A stretch of DNA of 9,562 nucleotides from Pyrinomonadaceae bacterium (GCA_014379075.1 JACMMN010000357.1:1-9562); one strand, 5' to 3'; positions 1 to 6,050 are shown, numbered from the stretch's first letter. Numbers and translations are program-made. Notes: generated from the letters alone by a model not told the origin.

Positions 1-503
1 AACTGCAAGCCGATGTTGGCGAAACTAAACATCAATTAGAAATAAAACGCGACGGCGATAAAGTATTCGCTAACATTGAAGGGCGCTCATACGAAATCGA
101 AGCCTCGCAGCCTGAACCGAATGTTTATCTGCTTAAACACGAAAACAAGGTTTATGAGATCTTCGTTTCACCCAATGAAAAGGCCGGCGAGGCTTACCAG
201 TTGCGGGCCGGAACTCACGAACTGGAAATCAAGCTGATCGATCCGAAACGGCTACGCGGGACGAGCGGCAGCGATGAGTTGGCGGACGGAGTGGCCGAGA
301 TAAAGACGGCGATGCCGGGGAAAGTTGTGCGTATTTTAGTCGAAAAAGGTGCCGAGGTGAAAAAGGGCGAAGGCGTCGTGGTCGTCGAGGCGATGAAGAT
401 GCAGAACGAGCTGAAGTCTCCGAAAGACGGCATCGTTAAAGATATTAAAATTGAAGAAGGTGCAACTGTCTCGGCTGGGGATATTTTGGTTTGGATCGAA
501 TAA
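1..503 (+). CDS. biotin carboxyl carrier protein (biotin/lipoyl-attachment subunit), 5'-partial
   Basis: The frame is open from base 3 to a TAA at 501-503, giving 166 visible residues. The C-terminal ~70 residues are a biotinyl domain: a TAMPGKV strand, then the biotinylation motif EAMKMQNE, with the target Lys encoded at 396-398 (visible residue 132, 34 residues from the C-terminus, as is usual in this family). The first ~85 residues are short beta-hairpin-like segments (for example DGDKVFANIEGRSYEIEA), as in carriers of acyl-CoA carboxylases and decarboxylases. The carrier shuttles carboxybiotin between a biotin carboxylase and a carboxyltransferase in the cytoplasm. The visible N-terminus starts LQADVGETK, so the true start is probably only a codon or two off the edge (inference). 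The TTG at 201 is internal: homologous-looking coding sequence continues upstream of it. Partner genes are probably upstream, outside the window. Whether the enzyme acts on acetyl-, propionyl- or another acyl-CoA cannot be told. Confidence 0.9.
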   Translation, partial: LQADVGETKHQLEIKRDGDKVFANIEGRSYEIEASQPEPNVYLLKHENKVYEIFVSPNEKAGEAYQLRAGTHELEIKLIDPKRLRGTSGSDELADGVAEIKTAMPGKVVRILVEKGAEVKKGEGVVVVEAMKMQNELKSPKDGIVKDIKIEEGATVSAGDILVWIE

Positions 504-515
504 ACCGTTTACCCC

Positions 516-1343
516 TCACAGTTTGCTTCCACAAAATTTGCAGTGAACGGCGTCGACATCGTGGCCTTCGGCGTGGCATTCGGGACAAACGTGCGTCGAA
601 GCGGTTGGACGTACTACACGAGCGAATTCGGCTGTAACAATGCCCGTCGGAACAGCAATGATGGCGTAGCCCATTATCATCACGACAGAGGCCAAAAACT
701 TTCCAAGCCCGGTTTTCGGGGACAGATCGCCGTAACCGACAGTTGTCAATGTCACGATCGACCAATAAATACTGGTAGGAATGTCAGTAAAACCGTTCAC
801 TTCGCCTTCGATCACGTACATAAGCGAGCCGACGACCGTAACGATCGACAAAATAGCAACAAAAAATACAAATATTTTACGGCGGCTCGCCTTAAGGGCA
901 GTGGTGATGACGCTGGCCTCCGCGACATAGGCCGATAGTTTTAGAATGCGAAAGATACGAAGAAGACGGAGTATTCGGATCGCAAGAAGATACTGGGTGC
1001 CCGGCACGAAGAAACTGATGTAAGTTGGAAGGATAGCGAGAATGTCGATGAGTCCGTAAAAACTCAACGCATATCGTATCGGCCTTTTCACGCTCAAAAG
1101 CCGCATGACGAATTCAAACGTGAATAATATGGTGAAGAACCATTCGGCGACAGCCAACTCGTTTCCGTAATTTTCGCGAATGCTGCGGACACTTTCCAGG
1201 ATTACGGTAGCTACGCTTAATAGTATAAGCCAGATAAGTGTAACGTCGAAGAGCCGCCCACCACGCGTTTCGGCCTCAAAAACAGTCTCATATATTCGCT
1301 GCCGCCAACCGCCGCCCGGACTCTCCTGAACCTCTGCCTTCAT
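516..1343 (-). CDS. voltage-gated-type potassium channel with C-terminal zinc ribbon
   Basis: A 275-residue six-span ion channel of the inner membrane. Hydrophobic segments fall at about 33-50 (S1), 66-84 (S2), 93-110 (S3), 119-137 (S4), 156-176 (S5) and 213-235 (S6). S4 has positive residues every third position (R123, R126, R129, R132, K135), the pattern of a voltage sensor. The pore loop carries the K+ selectivity filter TVGYGD at 201-206. After S6, a short tail ends in CPEC-x11-CKFC (Cys253, 256, 268, 271), a zinc-ribbon-like module that should face the cytoplasm; this is not part of a minimal Kv channel. The ATG at 1341-1343 has only a distant AAGG as a possible ribosome binding site. 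The gene lies 70 bases downstream of the DAHP synthase gene on the same strand and ends 12 bases from the convergent biotin carrier gene. Family assignment is firm; gating stimulus and physiological role are unknown. Confidence 0.93.
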   Translation of the reverse strand: MKAEVQESPGGGWRQRIYETVFEAETRGGRLFDVTLIWLILLSVATVILESVRSIRENYGNELAVAEWFFTILFTFEFVMRLLSVKRPIRYALSFYGLIDILAILPTYISFFVPGTQYLLAIRILRLLRIFRILKLSAYVAEASVITTALKASRRKIFVFFVAILSIVTVVGSLMYVIEGEVNGFTDIPTSIYWSIVTLTTVGYGDLSPKTGLGKFLASVVMIMGYAIIAVPTGIVTAEFARVVRPTASTHVCPECHAEGHDVDAVHCKFCGSKL

Positions 1344-1413
1344 TCGACAATTAAACTACACCTTGAGCAAAAACGCACCCAACAGAATTGCGGAAACGGC
1401 GTAAATGTATAAC

Positions 1414-2307
1414 TTACATAGAAACGGCAAATTCCGGGCAAATTTGGACCTGGCGGATCGGCGTCCGCAAATTCGCCATCAGATCGGCGAAATTGTCGAA
1501 TGTCAGCGATTGCTCACCGTCCGACCAGGCTTTTTCCGGCTCCGGATGAACTTCCACGATGATGCCGTCGGCCCCGACCGCGAGAGCGGCTTTTGCAGTC
1601 GCTGCGATAATGCTTCTTTTTCCAGTAGCGTGCGACGGATCGACTACGACCGGCAGATGCGTCATCTCTTTGACCAATGCAACAGCGGCGAGATCAAGAG
1701 TGTTTCGCAGGCTATTGTCGAAGGTTTTGATTCCGCGTTCGCACAATACGACATTTTCATTTCCGCCGTGGAGAATGTATTCTGCAGCCGAAAGCCATTC
1801 CTTCACCGTAGCGGACGCACCCCGTTTCAGCAGGATCGGTTTGCCTGTCTTACCCAGCTTTTTTAGCAACGCAAAATTCTGCATATTCCGTGCACCGACC
1901 TGGATCATATCGGCATATTCACAGCCGAGTTCGACGTCTTCCTCGCTCATTATCTCGGTTACTATCGGCATGTCGGCCTCGTCACCGGCTTCACGCAGAA
2001 TTTTCAAGCCAGCTTCCCCAAGTCCCTGAAAATCATAGGGCGAAGTCCGAGGCTTATACGCACCGCCGCGAAGCATCACGGCTCCACATTGTTTCACGGC
2101 AAAGGCCGTGTCCATGACTTGCTCGCGCGATTCAACCGAGCACGGCCCGGCGATCACTACTGCCCCGTCTCCGCCGATCGGAATATTTCCGACCCAAACG
2201 ATTGACCGCTTTCCCGGATCCCGCGAAACCAACGGTGGCAAGCCTTTCGCTTTTGCCGTGTTCACCGCGTTTCCATTTGTTTTTCCGATTGTCCATGTGT
2301 CCAGCAT
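1414..2307 (-). CDS. aroF: 3-deoxy-7-phosphoheptulonate (DAHP) synthase, type I-beta, without regulatory domain
   Basis: Condenses phosphoenolpyruvate with erythrose 4-phosphate to DAHP, the first step of the shikimate pathway, in the cytoplasm. The 297-residue protein has the family motifs in order: AGPCSVES (53-60), RGGAYKPRTSPY (80-91), QVGARNMQNF (136-145), KRG (161-163), ERGIKTFDNSLRNTLD (190-205), DPSHATGKR (223-231) and EVHPEPEKAWSDG (252-264). Expected metal ligands are present: Cys56, His226, Glu252 and Asp263, all at one constant offset from those I recall for the Thermotoga-type enzyme. Before the barrel there are only ~45 residues, so it lacks both the ferredoxin-like N-terminal domain of Thermotoga enzymes and the fused chorismate mutase of Bacillus enzymes. 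The ATG at 2305-2307 is supported by GGAG at 2317-2320, nine bases upstream. It is the third enzyme gene of the aromatic operon, separated from the dehydratase gene by the palindromic element at 2335-2475. Confidence 0.95.
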   Translation of the reverse strand: MLDTWTIGKTNGNAVNTAKAKGLPPLVSRDPGKRSIVWVGNIPIGGDGAVVIAGPCSVESREQVMDTAFAVKQCGAVMLRGGAYKPRTSPYDFQGLGEAGLKILREAGDEADMPIVTEIMSEEDVELGCEYADMIQVGARNMQNFALLKKLGKTGKPILLKRGASATVKEWLSAAEYILHGGNENVVLCERGIKTFDNSLRNTLDLAAVALVKEMTHLPVVVDPSHATGKRSIIAATAKAALAVGADGIIVEVHPEPEKAWSDGEQSLTFDNFADLMANLRTPIRQVQICPEFAVSM

Positions 2308-2334
2308 ATTATTAAACTCCAGTTTTGTTTTTTG

Positions 2335-2475
2335 GCAGAAGCCTGACCGTTAGGGAGGGCTAAGAAGCATCTGGCAGAATGCAATTGGCGGAAAGCAGTA
2401 AACGATTCTTTTACTGCCTACTGCAACTCCAACTGCTTACTCCCAAGAAAGCCTTCTTTACGGTCAGGCTTCTGC
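2335..2475. repeat. palindromic intergenic element with 16-bp perfect terminal inverted repeats
   Basis: GCAGAAGCCTGACCGT at 2335-2350 is the exact reverse complement of 2460-2475. Further arms nest inside it: 2355-2361 with 2450-2456 (6 of 7 pairs plus a wobble), 2381-2388 with 2429-2436 (7 of 8), and a perfect 8-bp hairpin 2395-2402/2410-2417 with a 7-base loop. The whole 141 bases could fold as one long, interrupted hairpin on either strand. The right half also holds degenerate 5-7-base units (ACTGCCT, ACTGCAA, ACTGCTT, ACTCCCA), reminiscent of short tandem heptamer repeats. It fills nearly the whole gap between the dehydratase stop (2477) and the DAHP synthase ribosome binding site. No U tract follows on the minus strand, so it is not a standard terminator. 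No target duplication or transposase is visible; a MITE- or REP-like mobile repeat, or an mRNA processing site, are possible readings. Confidence 0.8.
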
Positions 2476-2476
2476 T

Positions 2477-3019
2477 CTACGCCCCGATTAAATAGAAAGT
2501 CGTCCAATTGTCGATATCGTCCGCGATGTTTTCGCGCAGTATTTTCGCCCCATATAGCTCCGCAGCCCGTCGGCTTCCAATCGCCGCATTGGTCGGCACA
2601 CCCTCATCCACGATCCGCCGCACGCTCGATGCTGTATCTGCCCCGATGACCCGAACTATGTGCGAATTTGCCGAAAGAAACCGGCGACATTGCTTGAGTG
2701 CCTCGACATGAGACCTAACCGAAATCAAATCTTCGAATTCAGAATCCCCCGTCCCCGCCAGCACATGCCGGACCTTCAGCGGTAATTTTTCCAAAATACG
2801 AAGTCCGCTCCGCTTCAAAAGCCTTCTCGGTATCTCAATTTTACCCACGATCTTATTTTCGACCGGGACGACACCCCATTTGGCCGTTCCAATCTCAATT
2901 GCGGAAAAGGTCGCCTCGAAATCCTCGCATTCCAATATCTCCGCATCCTTGCCCAGAATTTTTATCGTCGCCTCTTCGCTGTACGATCCTCTGACGCCCT
3001 GTATTGCCACCAAATTCAT
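2477..3019 (-). CDS. pheA: prephenate dehydratase, catalytic domain only (no ACT domain)
   Basis: Decarboxylates and dehydrates prephenate to phenylpyruvate, the committed step to phenylalanine. The 180 residues match one PDT catalytic domain: GVRGSYSEEA (8-17), VPVENKIVGKI (51-61), RSHVEALKQC (102-111), ADTASSVRRI (127-136) and the block AAIGSRRAAELYGAKI (145-160) followed by LRENIADDIDNWTTF (161-175). The protein stops right after this block, so the C-terminal ACT domain that binds phenylalanine in typical PheA proteins is absent. Two signature positions deviate: the usual N-x-T-R-F reads NWTTF, keeping the catalytic Thr (Thr173) but replacing Arg by Thr, and the usual ENS reads ENK. Activity is therefore likely but not certain; an arogenate dehydratase role is an alternative. 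The start overlaps the stop of the chorismate mutase gene by four bases (ATGA, 3016-3019), which implies translational coupling and resembles a split P-protein. Confidence 0.9.
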   Translation of the reverse strand: MNLVAIQGVRGSYSEEATIKILGKDAEILECEDFEATFSAIEIGTAKWGVVPVENKIVGKIEIPRRLLKRSGLRILEKLPLKVRHVLAGTGDSEFEDLISVRSHVEALKQCRRFLSANSHIVRVIGADTASSVRRIVDEGVPTNAAIGSRRAAELYGAKILRENIADDIDNWTTFYLIGA

Positions 3020-3312
3020 TTAGATATTTCCCCATTCCTGGATAGATTTACCAGTTCGTTGATCTGAATCTGACGCGATTCGAGCAAGATTTGCCGGTAG
3101 ATCCGAGCGGCGGCTTCATCGCGAAGTTCACCGGGATTTTCCCTTGAAACCTTCTGGAGTATCTGAGCTTCTCTCTCATCGTCGACCACTGGAAGCCCTG
3201 CCTGGGCCTTCAACGAACCTATGTGTTTTGCGATCCCCGCACGCCGATTTAGAAGCGAAAGTATTTCCGTATCTATCAAATCGATTTTTTGCCTGCACTC
3301 ATCGAGATTCAT
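3016..3312 (-). CDS. aroQ: chorismate mutase, AroQ type, monofunctional
   Basis: Rearranges chorismate to prephenate, the branch point to Phe and Tyr, in the cytoplasm. The 98-residue all-helical protein keeps the catalytic set of the E. coli P-protein mutase domain with near-constant spacing: Arg7, Arg24, Lys35, Asp44, Arg47, Glu48, Ser79 and Gln83 (equivalent to R11, R28, K39, D48, R51, E52, S84, Q88). Two ATGs lie in tandem at 3313-3315 and 3310-3312. I chose the second because GGAGG (3318-3322) is five bases from it but only two from the first; using the first adds one Met. It is the first enzyme gene after the Phe/Tyr attenuator and overlaps the dehydratase gene by four bases. No regulatory extension is present. 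In some bacteria small AroQ mutases form a complex with DAHP synthase, which this operon also encodes; that is a possibility here, not shown by sequence. Confidence 0.93.
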   Translation of the reverse strand: MNLDECRQKIDLIDTEILSLLNRRAGIAKHIGSLKAQAGLPVVDDEREAQILQKVSRENPGELRDEAAARIYRQILLESRQIQINELVNLSRNGEISK

Positions 3313-3317
3313 CATTT

Positions 3318-3322
3318 CCTCC
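3318..3322 (-). promoter_or_regulatory. Shine-Dalgarno GGAGG of the chorismate mutase gene
   Basis: The minus strand reads GGAGGAAATGATG. GGAGG is a strong anti-16S match; its spacing favours the second ATG (five bases) over the first (two bases). It lies about 20 bases beyond the U tract of the leader terminator, so it is transcribed only when that terminator is bypassed. Confidence 0.75.
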
Positions 3323-3340
3323 AGCGAAAAGGTTTTAACA

Positions 3341-3377
3341 AAATAAAAAAGCCGCGAACTTTTCAGTTTCGCGGCTT
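3341..3377 (-). terminator. intrinsic terminator of the aromatic operon leader (3:4 hairpin)
   Basis: On the minus strand AAGCCGCGAA (3377-3368) pairs perfectly with TTCGCGGCTT (3358-3349) around a nine-base loop, and is followed by a TTTTTTATTT tract (3350-3341). This is a canonical Rho-independent terminator for leftward transcription; the plus strand has no U tract after the stem. It lies after the leader ORF and before the chorismate mutase ribosome binding site, so it would stop transcription before the structural genes. It may also catch read-through from the PIG-L gene, for which I see no other terminator. Confidence 0.9.
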
Positions 3378-3432
3378 CGATTCTTGGGTTTGTTCCTAGA
3401 ACTTAATCTACTTCAAACCAAACTTCAGCCGC
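3371..3432 (-). promoter_or_regulatory. candidate antiterminator (2:3 pairing) of the leader RNA
   Basis: In the minus-strand RNA, GCGGCT (3432-3427) is complementary to AGCCGC (3376-3371), which is most of the 5' arm of the terminator. Further in, TTTGGTTTG (3422-3414) pairs with CAAACCCAA (3392-3384) at 8 of 9 positions. Together they give a two-part hairpin with an internal loop that would exclude the terminator. The first strand lies inside leader codons 20-26, so a ribosome reading to the leader stop would block it. The pairing is seen directly; its use in the cell is inferred. Confidence 0.7.
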
Positions 3433-3489
3433 TTCACTATAAAAGTAAAAGTAATAAAAGCTAAAGCTGGTAAAGTTTCGGTTCTGCAT
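3403..3489 (-). CDS. Phe/Tyr-rich leader peptide (pheL-like)
   Basis: A 28-codon ORF, ATG at 3487-3489 and TAA at 3403-3405, between a promoter and the operon terminator. Residues 5-17 read NFTSFSFYYFYFY, so nine of the last twelve are aromatic; in total there are six Phe (all TTT), four Tyr and one Trp, 11 of 28. Such a peptide has no plausible folded function but suits a sensor of charged tRNA-Phe and tRNA-Tyr, like the leader peptide of enteric pheA. Slow translation at codons 6-14 would hold the ribosome over segment 1 (3478-3464) and free segment 2 to form the antiterminator; stalling at codons 15-17 would begin to cover segment 2. Translation start support is modest: a GAG at 3497-3499, seven bases upstream of the ATG. 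The T-rich composition could produce Phe codons by chance, but the co-occurring promoter, alternative pairings and terminator argue against this. Confidence 0.85.
   Translation of the reverse strand: MQNRNFTSFSFYYFYFYSEAAEVWFEVD
3420..3478 (-). promoter_or_regulatory. candidate anti-antiterminator (1:2 hairpin) of the leader RNA
   Basis: AAACTTTACCAGCTT (3478-3464) can pair with AAGCGGCTGAAGTTT (3434-3420): 12 Watson-Crick pairs, one wobble and two mismatches over 15 positions. Most of the consecutive Phe and Tyr codons sit in the 29-base loop. This hairpin uses the same GCGGCT and TTT bases as the antiterminator, so the two structures exclude each other. It would form when the leader is not being translated, or after the ribosome releases, and allow the terminator to form. 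Confidence 0.65.
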
Positions 3490-3519
3490 TTAATAACTCG
3501 TAGTTATCTAACTCAATTT

Positions 3520-3548
3520 AAGATAACGATGTTCCGCCTGTTTGTCAA
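3520..3548 (-). promoter_or_regulatory. sigma70-type promoter of the aromatic operon
   Basis: The minus strand has a consensus -35 TTGACA (3548-3543), a 17-base spacer and a -10 TATCTT (3525-3520, four of six matches to TATAAT). It begins 18 bases after the PIG-L stop codon and points into the leader ORF. Transcription would start near 3512-3514, giving a leader of roughly 170 bases up to the terminator. Confidence 0.75.
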
Positions 3549-3566
3549 TATTAATTTTTACGATCG

Positions 3567-6038
3567 CTAGATTTTCGTTTTCGGCAGGCTCACCATGTTT
3601 GAAAAAATGCGATAAGCTCCCGGATTTCCGGCGGGAAGCTGCCGAAACCAGGAATAAGAGGTGTAAATGAATTTACCCTTTCCGATATCGGCGACGAGCA
3701 TTCCGCCCTTGCTTTCGGACTCGCCTTCGTCGTGCGATTCGAGCAGCGGCGTGTATTTTTCATCAAATTCCGTTATGGAATAAAGGTTTCGCTCCTGCAC
3801 CCAATTTTTCCAATCGTTCTCACCGATCTTGTTGGGAAAATTGAAGATCGGATGATCCGGCACCAAAATTTTCACGGGTGCATTCTCATCGGCGACGCGA
3901 ACATTCGTCGTCATTTTCGCCGGATACGGCATCAGATTTTGCTGAGCGTACGTTTGCGGCAGTTGGTATTGCACGATCAACGTCCCGCCGCTCTTTACGA
4001 AATCCAGCAGCCGTTGATTGTTCGCAGCGACGTCCGGCCTCACCTGATACGCTCGAATACCGACGACGATCGTGTCGTACTTCGACAGATCGCCGCTCGC
4101 AAGCTCGCTGTCCGAGATCGTCTCGACGCTAAATCCCATTTGCCTGATCGCGTCCTGCACACGATCTCCGCTTCCCGTAATGTAGCCGATCTTCACAGGC
4201 GCCGTCTTGAGATCGATAACCTGAAAATCAGCATTGTTGGGCGTGTAGTATCGATGCGTCTGGATGTGCGGATAGGCGACGGTCCGCATTCTGTTGGTGA
4301 AATAAGTGTTTCCGATACTGGCCTCTCCAATTATCGAGTAGCGGCCCGGCGGCGTCTTTGCTGCAATCGTAATGTCCCAACTGACCGACGTTTTCTCACC
4401 CATCCGCTTTAATTCAAATTTGGAGGTTAGTGCCCTCGCATTCAACTTATCGCTGCCGAGGTAAAGCGAAGGCTTGCCAACCACCGCGGTGTTTGAAAGG
4501 TTGGTGATAGTCATCGTGACTCTTTTCGTCTGCGGCTTTTCCGAAGCATTCACCAGAATTAACGTCTGGTCCATCTCGATGTTTACCGTCGGAACGAAGT
4601 CAACATTCCGCCGAATCTCGCCACGAATATCGTCGGCGAAGCGATACTGCACCTCTCGCACGAAGGCAATATCGCGACCTAATACTTCCACCGTTATTTG
4701 CGCAGCTAACGGCCTTCGTTGGAAGGGAATAGTTTCTTCATCGCTCGTCCCTGTCCAACGAAAGATGTCGCCTTCTCGTGGCTCAAGAAGCCAGTAAGGC
4801 TGAGTAAACCAGGGATTCTGAGGAGCCGTTACGCGGAAAAAACGAGCGAACGGCGTTGTCTCTCGAAGAATGTTGGCAGGACTGTTCGTCTTCGGGGATT
4901 CTTCATCAATGACAGACCAGCGATAGGGTGCCGTGAGTGCTATGTCCTTTACTTTAATGGAGTCGTGCGTCACATAGGCTTTAACACCTACCAAAAACGG
5001 TTCGTCCGCTACAACCGTTTCGGAATCGGCGAGAGCGTCTATCCGAAGTCCCGTCGCGGCGGCGATCGCCTTAGTGATTTCGTCCTTTCTATCAGACGAA
5101 GGATATGCGTCGACTAACCGGCGAAGCAGCCCTGGCTTGTCATTAATATCGAATTTCTCCGCAGTCGGGTCATTGTCCAAACCTTGGAAAATGGAAGTTT
5201 CTTTGGCATCGCTTGCGTGTAACTTCAGCAAAGAAAACTGATCGCCGCGAAGTTCGAGCACGCCTTGTTCTTGTGATTTGTGCTGGCTGCGAGCCTCCAT
5301 TGCGATCTCGAAGTACGAGCGGCCGAGAAGCGGATCGTATTTGCCTGTGTTGATGCGAAGCGTCGGTTCACCCGTGCCGCGATGACGAACATAGAACTTC
5401 TTAACCTGCCAAACTACGCCCGCGTCTTCGCATTGCGCCCGATCGACGGCGGCTTTTACTGCAAGCGCCGAGATATAGCCTGCAAACTGATGGTGACCGT
5501 GGCCGTCCGCAGGTGTGCCTGAAAATTGCGAAATGACAACGAGCGGACGAAAGTTGCGGATTACGCGGACGACATCGCAAAGAATTATCTTCTCGTCCCA
5601 CTTGCTTTGCGCTTCGGCGAGCGTCTTCGAAAATCCGTAGTCGTAAGCCCGCGTGAAAAACTGTTCGGCGCCGTCGAGCTTTCGTGCCTGCAAAAGTTCT
5701 TCGGTACGGATCACGCCCAGCGCCTCACCCAATTCCGGGCCGATGATATTCTGCCCGCCATCGCCGCGTGTCAGCGATAAATACGCAGTCCTCGCACTCT
5801 CGCCGCGAGCCAGATATGCAAGCAAAGCGGTGTCTTCGTCATCCGGGTGGGCGCCGATCATCAGCACGCTGGACGTCGAATTGAGCCTTTTCAAAAGCTG
5901 TCCGAGCCCTAGAGCACCCTGATCGTAAACCGGGCGAATCTGCGCCTGCGTTCCCGGCGCCGTCCAGGGCAAGGCGATCAGACAGACCGCAAATAAATAG
6001 CCGAACAGTTTCGTATCGGAACGAGTAAGTTTTTTCAT
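3567..6038 (-). CDS. secreted PIG-L/LmbE-family metal-dependent deacetylase, multidomain
   Basis: An 823-residue exported protein. Residues 1-32 form a signal peptide (KK near the N-terminus, hydrophobic core at about 11-25, likely cleavage after TQA at 30-32). The PIG-L domain (about 55-250) has the zinc motif AHPDDE (63-68) and the second metal site HGHH (180-183); the family hydrolyses N-acetyl groups from glycans and related substrates. About 490-595 is a beta-rich segment resembling NEW3/CARDB domains (PPGRYSIIGEAS). About 614-817 resembles a class I glutamine-amidotransferase-like fold (VKIGYITGSGD, DTIVVGIRAYQ, SGGTLIVQYQLP) without an obvious Cys-His-Glu triad, so probably not catalytic. 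It is far longer than single-domain PIG-L enzymes (~230 residues). Its start is 12 bases from the symporter stop, so the two are probably co-transcribed. No good ribosome binding site is visible. The substrate is unknown; extracytoplasmic deacetylation of a sugar that the symporter imports is inference from context. Confidence 0.9.
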   Translation of the reverse strand: MKKLTRSDTKLFGYLFAVCLIALPWTAPGTQAQIRPVYDQGALGLGQLLKRLNSTSSVLMIGAHPDDEDTALLAYLARGESARTAYLSLTRGDGGQNIIGPELGEALGVIRTEELLQARKLDGAEQFFTRAYDYGFSKTLAEAQSKWDEKIILCDVVRVIRNFRPLVVISQFSGTPADGHGHHQFAGYISALAVKAAVDRAQCEDAGVVWQVKKFYVRHRGTGEPTLRINTGKYDPLLGRSYFEIAMEARSQHKSQEQGVLELRGDQFSLLKLHASDAKETSIFQGLDNDPTAEKFDINDKPGLLRRLVDAYPSSDRKDEITKAIAAATGLRIDALADSETVVADEPFLVGVKAYVTHDSIKVKDIALTAPYRWSVIDEESPKTNSPANILRETTPFARFFRVTAPQNPWFTQPYWLLEPREGDIFRWTGTSDEETIPFQRRPLAAQITVEVLGRDIAFVREVQYRFADDIRGEIRRNVDFVPTVNIEMDQTLILVNASEKPQTKRVTMTITNLSNTAVVGKPSLYLGSDKLNARALTSKFELKRMGEKTSVSWDITIAAKTPPGRYSIIGEASIGNTYFTNRMRTVAYPHIQTHRYYTPNNADFQVIDLKTAPVKIGYITGSGDRVQDAIRQMGFSVETISDSELASGDLSKYDTIVVGIRAYQVRPDVAANNQRLLDFVKSGGTLIVQYQLPQTYAQQNLMPYPAKMTTNVRVADENAPVKILVPDHPIFNFPNKIGENDWKNWVQERNLYSITEFDEKYTPLLESHDEGESESKGGMLVADIGKGKFIYTSYSWFRQLPAGNPGAYRIFSNMVSLPKTKI

Positions 6039-6050
6039 AAACTATTGATC

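Noticed and set aside
201..503. Biotin carrier starting at the TTG at 201
   Set aside because: The same frame is open and carrier-like from base 3, so 201 is internal.
543..938. Plus-strand ORF opposite the channel gene
   Set aside because: It is antisense to a protein with clear channel motifs and its translation shows no domain; the same applies to the other long antisense frames across aroF, the PIG-L gene and mutL.
1344..1413. Terminator or promoter between aroF and the channel gene
   Set aside because: Only a 4-bp possible stem (ACGC/GCGT) before a short T run and no convincing -35/-10 pair; not enough to call either.
2395..2444. CRISPR-like repeat array
   Set aside because: The units are only 5-7 bases and degenerate, with no spacers.
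2335..2475. Rho-independent terminator between pheA and aroF
   Set aside because: The arms are separated by ~109 bases and the stem is followed by an A-rich, not T-rich, stretch on the minus strand; on the plus strand no gene needs it.
3341..3548. T-box riboswitch before the aromatic operon
   Set aside because: The conserved T-box sequence (AGGGTGGNACCGCG core) is absent, and a translated aromatic-rich ORF explains the region better.
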